Source of the DNA: Metallyticus violacea
Lineage: Eukaryota > Arthropoda > Insecta > Mantodea > Metallyticidae
Direction of reading: 5' to 3'
Length of the DNA stretch: 64,000 nucleotides
Assembly: GCA_030762175.1 (NCBI GenBank)
Contig: CM060846.1
Span: 241,523,512-241,587,511, forward strand
Below the pieces are notes generated by a model. The model saw nothing but the letters and a program-made list of their open reading frames with translations. It ran no database searches and was not told where the DNA came from. Of the stretch, positions 56,460-64,000 are shown in pieces (the stretch's first letter is position 1; every line of letters begins with the position of its first letter). The translations under genes and the position numbers were made by a program.

Positions 56460-57380
56460 TATCGGGCCTGAGAAAATATAGCACTTAAGTAGTTTGCTAA
56501 ATATATCTGTTATTAAATTTTGTTGGATCTAGTGCCTTCTAGGATTGCCAAATTGATCCTATTTGTTACATTTTAATTGACTTTTTATGTTAATTTTTCT
56601 CTAAATTTTTTGTATGCAGAAGTATGTAGATATGGTCTGTATGGGTATATTCATAATAAATTTCAATTTTAATAGAATACCGGAACCCAAGTCTTCCGGA
56701 TATTCCAGTAGAAAACTGCTGATGAACTGAAGACAAGGGTGCAGGAATTAGTTAAATAAGTAAAATAAATAGAAAATGTATTGAAAAGGTTTAATTTCTT
56801 AACTGATGTAATTAATGAAGTTATGAAATGGTAGGGAGTAAAAAAATGTAAATTTAATTATAATGTTAATTGTTGAAACAAATTCATTTATTCATGCTTC
56901 ATCTGTTGTAATAATATGAATGGAATTGATACTTCAAATGAAAACAGGGTGCATTGTTACTCAAGTTGTCCATTAATTGCATTTCTTTACTACAGAAAAA
57001 CCACAAGGAGTCACTTCTCTAATTTGATAATGCTCCCAAGCTTGCATGCTGAAATAACCTTTTGCACCTGAATTGTGGTGCTAGACTGTATAAAGTAATG
57101 TAAGTTCATGCATTTTCTCCAGTACATGTATACATTTTGTGATTTGGGAAGCCAACAAAAATGCTTACTGGCTTTGCTTACTCATTGTTCCATCATAAAA
57201 TTATAAAGTTAAAAGCAAATTGTGCAAAATGGTCTAAAATGACGGCTTTTGTACATAAATCTTTATTGCATACTGTAATCATATTTTTCATGGTTTTTGT
57301 ATTTTTCTGCACCTTTTTGGCCTTTGCAGCAATTGTACTTTAGTGTCTCTAACCTTAATCTCTTTTCTATTTAATCAATT
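56460..57380. other. LINE 3' flank and RpS26 intron 1 end
   Basis: AT-rich, no coding exon recognised. Open stretch 57161-57343 is intronic. A pyrimidine-rich tract leads into the acceptor at 57386. Confidence 0.55.
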
Positions 57381-57386
57381 TTACAG

Positions 57387-57564
57387 ACCTGCAAGAGAAG
57401 AAACAGTGGCCGTTCCAAACATGGGCGTGGTCATGTGAACCCTGTACGGTGCACAAATTGTGCAAGATGTGTACCTAAAGACAAAGCAATAAAAAAATTT
57501 GTCATCAGAAACATTGTAGAAGCTGCAGCTGTGAGAGACATCACAGAAGCTAGTGTATATTCAT
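57387..57564 (+). CDS. RpS26: Ribosomal protein S26, exon 2
   Basis: Codes for a component of the small cytosolic ribosomal subunit that sits near the mRNA exit site. After the acceptor 'cagacct' the frame reads [17 protein letters not shown], then '[20 protein letters not shown]' and '[20 protein letters not shown]', ending Y-S plus one base at donor T|GTGAGT. The two CxxC half-sites 'CTNC' and 'CVPKD' neighbourhood and the invariant '[21 protein letters not shown]' block (split here only for length) are diagnostic. It starts at residue 2 and covers about 60 of the usual 115-120 residues. No stop or shift, and real splice sites, so it is not a processed pseudogene. Exon 3 should start by completing the codon after Y-S and lies right of 64000. 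Residue 3 is Cys where many animals have Lys. Confidence 0.93.
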
Positions 57565-57569
57565 GTGAG

Positions 57570-59395
57570 TTCTAAACATTAGCTATGATTTAGAAGCATG
57601 GCAACATTATATATATATATTTATGGTGAAGCTTGACAGGAAGCAAAAGTTATTCTTAGTATATCCAAAATCGTGTTAATTTAAAACTTTAAATATTATT
57701 ACTGCAAGCATCCCATCTATCAACAGGAAGAGGAAATAGTAATGTTGTAATGAACATTATAGAAACAGTGAAAAACCATATAAGATATTTTCTAAGGTAC
57801 CAGGTCAAAATTGTGAGTTAAAGGTGACTGCATATCAAAGAATTGTTTACATATGGCATATCAAATCCTGAGGTATTATTTATAAGATTGATGACTGAAT
57901 TCCCAAAGATTCTGTAAAATTTCTGATTCAGTATCATATTCTTGTGTTTTCAAATAATTTAGAGTTTCTCTGATATTGAGAGCTCTTTCTTCTTCACAAT
58001 ATTGGTCATATTGCCTTAGGCCTACAGCACACTCATACCACTATGGAAGATAGAGCAGAGGTCAAGTGAATTTTTTACAATCTTAATTGATTTTAAATAT
58101 ACTTTAACCCTTGGGCTGGTCAGAGTTACTGGTAGAAGGTCCAATTCCATACTTTATTGCCCCAGTGTATGCAATGACTTTTTTAAGAAACAAGTCCATA
58201 ATGGGCCTGTGCAAATTTGAAAAGATTTTTACAATAAATGGAATGTACAAGTAACAGCAATAATCATTTCTGTCAATGTTGGTTTGGTATATTGTCTTAT
58301 TTTTCTAACATTTACAGTGTTAAAACATTAATTTCAAGTAGGATTTGAAGTTTTATATTGAGGTTAGTTATCACTAAGTACATAGATATCATCAAGACGC
58401 TATATGATAAGCACTTGTTATGGGATGCCATGTTAGTTGAGAGTATATTATTGGAGTTTTATTGCACTTGTATTAAGTGATTTGAGTTATAGTCTTAAAT
58501 TTAATTGTATAAAAAAATTTTCTTATAATTTCTCATGCAGCAATTGCTGTGTAGTATGTTTTTGACCATGTTTTTTTCATTTTATACTTTTCCCATTCAT
58601 CATAATTTAAGAGCAGACAAAAAATACAGATTAATAAAATAAGTTGCTTTGTGGGAGATCCCAGTTTCATTTATTTTGCTATGGAAATATTTTTGGCTTG
58701 ATAAATCTTGGACTATGTGCCTTAAGTAAAACCTTGTAAATTCAAAATGGTATAAACTTAAAATCACTTAAAATTCAGTGTTCTCCAGTTTTAATCACAG
58801 ATTTTTACATTGTTTGCAGTTTGGTTATTTCAAAATATGGTATTTTGAACATGTGTATGGTCCCACACCTAAATGCAAATCAGTTAATTCTAAAGTAACT
58901 GCAAGATTTCCATCTGCCCCAATCTACAAATACTTTTCTAACACCCCTAGTAATTTATGTTTTAGCAAGAAACAGAATGTGGTGCCATATCGACAAGAAC
59001 AAAGAATGTGACTCTTTGGCATTATCATCCAGTATTCATTGTGCCTCATCAAGTAGAGTAGAGTTTATGAATCTCTGCAATTCTTCCACTTCTGCTTCAA
59101 GTTTTCCATAAAAACAGGACTTCGATTAGCAGCTCAAGTTTGGGACATAAATTTGATAATACTTCCCCCTTTAATGGAAACATTTTGCCATTTCAAGTTG
59201 CATGTCTACCTTGAGATGCTGAGTTGTGGTTACACTTTGACAAGCAGTTACAGCATACAAATGTTCATGAGTAATACATCTCACATGTTATCACAATGTT
59301 ACAACAGAAGTGAAAGTACATTTCAAAGAAACTGAGTGCAAAACTGAAAACAATCAGAAAAGTGGACTAAAATGAAAATAAAAAACTGAAATTGT
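57570..59395. other. RpS26 intron 2, nothing recognised
   Basis: AT-rich, with an (AT)n run at 57609-57620. The open stretch 58778-59011 lacks motifs. No further RpS26 exon found here. Confidence 0.6.
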
Positions 59396-59399
59396 GAAG

Positions 59400-60735
59400 G
59401 TTAAAGGCATTTCCTTATCAACCTACCTGAAACAATGCGAGAATATTGAAACTCAGGCCATTCTAGGAGCAGATCAGGGTTGCAGATGAGTGATGTGGAA
59501 GACAAACTTATAGAGTGGTTTCATCATGCTTGTGCTAATAATATTCTGATCGATGGAAAGCAAGTGGAGGAAAAAGCAGAGAGACTGGCACTGAAATTAG
59601 GAATAGAAGATTTTGATTCAAACAGTTGGTTACATTGTGTCAAGGTTTGCCATAAGTTCACGTTGAAAACTGTTTATAGAGACAACTGCAGTGAATGCAA
59701 ATTCAGTCAGCTATTGAAGACAAAATAAGGGCACTGAATACGAAGTCTAGAAAATTTTCAACCTTGATGAGACAGCACTTTATTTATTATGCACAACCAA
59801 AGTGAAGGTCAGTTAATGTTGAGAAGTGCCATGAAAGTAAAGCCTACAAAGACAGACTGGCAGTGATGCTATCTGTAATGTCAATGGCAGCACAAAATTA
59901 CTGTCACTTGTTATCGGCATTTGAAAGGCCTTGTCTGAAAAAAGCGAAGCATTTTTTCATGCAAGCACAAGTTTTCCAAAAATGCATGGATGACTAGAAA
60001 ACTATTCTGATACTGATTGGTGGCTCTCGAGAGAAATATGGCATTCTAGAACAGAAATGTTTTACCCCTTCTTGAACCATTATGTGGGATCACATAACCA
60101 AGAAATGTCATGCTAATACGTGCAGCTCCTCTACTTACTGCTGAATACAAGCCATATGCAACCTCTCGATCAAAGAATGATAATAAAGCTTCGAGCATGC
60201 ATTTCAAACAGATGTGAACGATTTCTTCTGCGAGAAATTTCCACAAATATTGCAGCATCTTAAATACATTATGGATGTAATGAGAGGAATAGCAATGGTT
60301 TGGAATGGAGTGACAGTTATAAAGAACTGATTTGTCAAATGCTGCTTCAGCATTGAAAATGAGGACCCAGCTGATTAAGGCTTTAAGGAAAGTGAAGCTG
60401 ACAGAAGAAATGGCAAGTCATGGAACTTAAAGAGAGTTTCGAAGACTTAGTCGAAGTTGATAAAGAAGAACTGACAGTAGAAGCTGCCTTAATCTCGACT
60501 TTGGATAATCCTGATGTGAATTCATAGTATGAGCACATGAAAACAGGGAATGGCTGTTGAATAGAAAGAAGGGGATGATGAAATGGAAGAAAAGTCCATA
60601 TCTCTCTCACCACACAAGAATGCGTTAATAGAAGCCGTAGAGTTAGTGATGTAGATCTTGAAAATGTTAAGACTATGGACACTCTACAGACCTTTGTAGT
60701 AAGTGCATACAGGAATAATTTAAGGCAGAACATTA
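59400..60735 (+). pseudogene. Tigger/pogo-like transposase relic
   Basis: The open segment 59480-59728 carries the CENP-B-type DNA-binding half: 'VEDKLIEWFHHACANNILI', 'EEKAERLALKLG' and 'SNSWLHCVKVCHKF'. The DDE part follows in other frames: 'IFNLDETALYLL' (about 59752, first catalytic Asp), 'SKAYKDRLAVMLSVM' (59845), a decayed 'LKKAKHFF' and weak C-terminal pieces to about 60735 ('NCFVKCCFSIENEDPAD', 60325). Several stops. Transposases of this type move Tigger elements and are distant relatives of CENP-B. No terminal repeats located. Confidence 0.75.
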
Positions 60736-60739
60736 ATTT

Positions 60740-61525
60740 AAACATATTTTAAACTATAATAAAGTGAGATATACATATATACATAAGTACTATTTTGGTA
60801 AAAGATGTTACCCACAGCATGTGTCCATGATACATTGAAAGGGAGAGGAAGACCTGCTTTTATTAATGCATAAAGTTATTTTGATGTCATGTAAACTATG
60901 AATTCACTATTCTTTCTAGTTTTTCTTTGTTTTGGTCAACATGAGTGTTTAAAACACCACAATTATTAATTTTTTCCCAATTTTTATATATTTTCACTTA
61001 TTTTTAAATTATGTAATTCAAAGTTTAAATTTTTGGACTCAACTGCTTCCAATTAACAAGGTTTTGCTGTATATCATTTCAATTTTTTGTCAACAATTAT
61101 CTAGTGTAAGAGATGGGTCCAACCTTTGTAGATATGGGTAAATTGAGTGTATAAAACATTGGAAAATAAATTAGATGTATCAAGTGCAATCTTTTATATA
61201 TGATTTCTTTTCTTTCATATTCTATAGTTATTGTTATAGAGGTCATATATGAGTTTGAAAATTTTGAAGTTTTTGCTAACTAAGACATTCTGGGATTCAG
61301 ATATAAGTTATCCAAGAGTGTATCAGGGAACCATCCATGACCAGAGACTTAACTTTGAGTGCTCACGTTGACGGTGTCTTATACAAAGCAAGGTGGTCAA
61401 GTAGTGAGCAAATATACTTTGATATACAAACCACAGATAATGTATAGAGCTCATGTGTGGTAGTGTGGTAGATAAAAACATAACAAATATCTGCATATAA
61501 TTTACTGGCTAGCTTGCAAAGACTC
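60740..61525. other. AT-rich intronic DNA, nothing recognised
   Basis: No coding signal or repeat identified between the Tigger relic and the LINE fragment. Confidence 0.55.
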
Positions 61526-61529
61526 ACTT

Positions 61530-62120
61530 GCCTGTGCATAATTTGTGCATTATGCAGCATTAACAGCTGCACTGGAAATTTTACTTAGAATTCTGCCTAT
61601 TAAAGCAGATGCCAAAGTTGCAGCTCAAATAATTACTGCAGGCAGTTGTAAAGAAAGCATCCTAACTTATTCCATCTTTAGTAAGAACCACAATATTACC
61701 TACACAGTGCTTGACATGCTGTCTGACTTGTGTACAATTTCACACAACCATTCAGAATCAGAATTTGATAACTATTTGACTGGATGGTAGAAACTTCACC
61801 TACTGTACTACCTAAGGACCACCTTGTCTCCTTTGCAGGTAACTCAAGAGTAGGAAACTCTTCAGGAGCTGGAGTTCATGGATTATCTCCATAAATCTTG
61901 GGAACAAAACAGGGTCAGTCTTTTTTGCAGGTGAAATCCTTTATCATTCAGAAAGGCTCAGACCAATTGCCAGATCAGTGAAATATTGTACCAGATTATG
62001 AAATGACTTGCAGTTGAAGACAATTACTGCACATACCAATAGTTCGTTGAAGGCTATGTCACTCTACAGCAAGCCAGCCAATATTAAAAAACATTGAAGC
62101 ATGAGCTCATTGCAATACAT
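61530..62120 (+). pseudogene. LINE fragment with RNase H-like region (R1/Jockey-like)
   Basis: 'ALTAALEILLRILPIKADAK' and 'VAAQI' (61557-61630) match the linker after the reverse transcriptase in R1/Jockey-type proteins (family 'TAALE.LL...PL.......A'). It is followed by a frame change and 'GNSRVGNSSGAGVHG' (about 61840; family 'DGS...GSGAGVY', the start of RNase H, with the leading Asp lost). 'SISLGNKTGSVFFAGE'-like sequence comes next. No RT or endonuclease part present. Confidence 0.5.
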
Positions 62121-62124
62121 TATC

Positions 62125-62495
62125 ACCACATCTGAACTCAGAATAAGTCACCACTACCGTATACTGGGTTTAAACCAGTCTTAATGCTGTAATTCTCAAT
62201 GTTTGTGCTCTCATTCAGTTGCTTGAGCACATCAGCACTGGCTATGAAATAAAGTGCAACCCTATATACTCAAAATGATGCAGTATTAACAGTGTCATAA
62301 TTTAAGCCTTTAAAGGTCTCATATAAGATAGTGTTTAGTAAGAATGACATACATGAGGGATACTCGAGAGTTAACCGCTTATCTGTACCCATCTACGTGA
62401 ACTATCATAGAAGTCATCCAATGAGTTTTTGCCACTATCCCTGCTATAAGGAGGAAAAAGCTATCCAGGAGTTTCAAGTGAAAGAACACTTTCTT
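62125..62495. other. Unassigned DNA
   Basis: Could hold further decayed LINE sequence; nothing readable. Confidence 0.4.
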
Positions 62496-62508
62496 TCATG
62501 GAGGCCTT

Positions 62509-62807
62509 TTATTTATTTGTTTTATTTATGAGTGCTCTTTGACATCTTGGATCATCAGTGTCCCATTCACTTCAGGGCGTGAAATGGCCGATAAATTTTG
62601 CTCAGAGGCTTCTTCTTTCAGGCTTGAAATTCTTTTTCATGCTGTAAATTTATGACATAGGGCCCACAATTTTACTTCCCTTTAGAAGGAAGCCATACTT
62701 AGGATTTTTATGCCCAAAAAATTCCATCAATCCTGGCCAGGATTGAACCCACCATCTTGGGTTTAGATTCAAATATGGTTACCACTACACTATCAGTGCG
62801 CACCCAC
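62509..62807 (-). mobile_element. SINE-A copy 12, full length, with target duplication
   Basis: On the minus strand: head around 'ctgatagtgtagtggtaacc', box B GGTTCAATCCTGG, complete body, stem-loop ('gggacactgatgatccaaga' ... 'agagcactc'), tail 'ataaataaaacaaataaat'. Flanked by 'catggaggcct' (62498-62508) and 'catgaaggcct' (62808-62818), 10 of 11. Confidence 0.93.
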
Positions 62808-62999
62808 CATGAAGGCCTGAAAATGCTATCAAGCTCACCAGCCATACTTGCAATAGCATATTTACAGCACTGTAGTTTAGACATCACTACCCAAGCAAAA
62901 GAGCACAACACAAATTTGCAATGTTTCACCAAATGTGCTATGCAGGTCCACTGCTTCATCTTAGACTGGGCCTATTAACTTTTGATGTGAAATCTATGG

Positions 63000-64000
63000 A
63001 TTTAACTCCTTTTTGATAGCAGGAATGTATTAAAACTATGTAGTATTCTTGTTATGCATATTTTGATTTGTACAAACTTTTCTTTATTTCTTATATAAAA
63101 GTTCATGAGTAATAATATATATTCGCATGGAAGAGTTGAAATTTCAAATTGCCTAAAGAGGTTTCTGCATGAATGTCTGCTGTGTGTACTAGTAATTATT
63201 TGTATGGCTTTTTTCTGTAATAGAAAAACATGCTCACTTTTATTTAAGTTTCTCCAAAATATAAGTCCAGATTTCATTATTGAGTTGAAATAGGCATAAT
63301 AATCTAATTTTGAAGTCTTTAATTGAGTCCAATGTTAATAATGTGCATATTGCATAGCATGTATTTATAAGTTTAGATATGATAAGATCAATATTATGGT
63401 TCCAATTCAGACAGTTATCAATTATTAAAACAAGGAATTTAATATTTTTGGTTTGTTAAACTGTTTAATGTTCTATCTATAATAGAGGATTTGGAGATCT
63501 GTAATTTTATCTAGATTTGGAGACAATTTGTTTGCACACAAGGAGCTCGGAACTAGATTTAATTTAACAGCACAATCATCAAGGCATATTTTTATTTATC
63601 AATATGCTTGTGTTATCTGCAAATAGAACAGGAGAGATAAGAAGAGATCATTTATGTACATTAGAAAAAGAAGAGGGCCCATAACAGATCCTTGAACTCC
63701 ATGTTTAATTGTTCACCACTCTAATGCATTGTTTTTATTTTTATAGGAACAATTTATTACTAATTTTGCTTTCCTTTTTCAAAGTAGGATACAAACCGTT
63801 TTAAATGTTGGTTTTTTATTCTTAAAAAGCTCATTTATCTATCTGAATATCCTGATTGGCACAACCGAAAGTCTTTGTTAAATCGCAAAATATTCCTCCT
63901 AAATATGTTTTTTCATTGAATGCAGTTAAAATTTTGTTAATGAGTTTAAAGATTACAGTTTCCATTGAAATTCCTTTCTTAAAACCAAACTGATCATTAA
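63000..64000 (-). pseudogene. LINE reverse-transcriptase relic running off the right edge
   Basis: On the minus strand the frame pieces read 'LSVVPIRIFR' (about 63870), 'GVQGSVMGPLLFLMYINDLF' (about 63700-63640; family 'GVPQGS.LGPLLFL.YINDL'), and after further decay the C-terminal 'LIFWRNLNKSEHVFLLQKKA' with 'IQIITSTHSRHSCRNLFRQF' and 'ISTLPCEYILLLMNFYIRNK' (63277-63060). This is the CR1/Jockey-like arrangement also seen at 42940-44330. The FADD block is not readable. The 3' end is near 63000; the 5' part lies beyond the window. Confidence 0.75.

Noticed and set aside
60383..60745. 120-codon minus-strand open stretch
   Set aside because: Antisense to the Tigger relic; Ser/Thr/Leu-rich composition is typical of an antisense shadow.
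286..62807. Hammerhead ribozyme in SINE-A because of the 'CTGATGA' sequence near the 3' end
   Set aside because: The matching GAAA strand and the three helices are absent; the sequence is part of a simple stem-loop.
1..64000. Functional tRNA genes (many box A/box B pairs)
   Set aside because: Every box pair seen belongs to a SINE head followed by a SINE body; none folds as a clean tRNA with its own terminator.
1..64000. CRISPR arrays or bacterial contamination
   Set aside because: No regular spacer-repeat structure, and the intron-exon and SINE content is animal; tandem arrays at 13.6-15.5 kb have no unique spacers.

Overview
This is a eukaryotic nuclear window, AT-rich and intron-dominated. 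It looks like a large arthropod genome. The transposase and retroelement relics resemble families common in insects and chelicerates, and the one recognisable housekeeping exon (ribosomal protein S26) is animal-like. I cannot name the species. A chelicerate or a large-genome insect would both fit. There is no operon structure, plasmid, phage or CRISPR array.

Host coding sequence is sparse. (1) An unrecognised gene on the + strand has exons at 1997-2162, 20818-20928 and 23456-23553. Their phases match exactly and give a 124-residue C-terminal segment ending at a stop; the first of these introns is 18.7 kb. An optional 20-nt exon at 23364-23383 would change the C-terminus. (2) RpS26 exon 2 lies at 57387-57564 on the + strand. 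A candidate first exon ending in ATG sits about 10.5 kb upstream (46725-46845), and the remaining exons would lie past the right edge. (3) A CpG-richer, promoter-like stretch at about 900-1450 holds a minus-strand ATG-CCG-CCG-AAA followed by a perfect GTAAGT donor, possibly the first coding exon of a divergent gene.

Almost everything else I can identify is mobile or repeated DNA. SINE-A (tRNA-Glu-like head, terminal stem-loop, AATC-type tail) has twelve copies. SINE-B (Ser/Leu-type tRNA head, A tail) has five, and the weaker SINE-C has three. There are two Penelope-like elements (5307-6515 with inverted ends; about 26250-29100 with a mariner nested inside), several LINE fragments (10.7-11.35, 35.9, 42.9-44.3, 54.6-56.45, 61.5-62.1 and 63.0-64.0 kb), and a gag-type zinc-knuckle fragment (44.64-44.88 kb). 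DNA transposon relics include Tc1-like (17.3-18.1 kb), mariner-like (18.6-19.8, 26.9-27.9, 33.2-33.6, 41.6-42.8 and 51.4-51.6 kb), other DDE families (23.7-24.7 and 44.9-46.0 kb), hAT (36.6-38.8 and 49.3-50.6 kb) and Tigger/pogo (59.4-60.7 kb). A repeated arthropod ORF of unknown class lies at 39.4-41.0 kb. All autonomous elements seen are broken by stops, frameshifts or lost catalytic residues.

Tandem and foldback repeats form a third layer: a satellite-like block at 13.6-15.5 kb with three different repeat units in a row, a small inverted-repeat (MITE-like) family clustered at 30-34.4 kb, a near-perfect 55-bp-arm hairpin at 32210-32360, and smaller foldbacks at 4.0, 16.2 and 22.9 kb. The window is best read as two host genes whose long introns have grown by nested insertions, some of them ordered in time by which element interrupts which.
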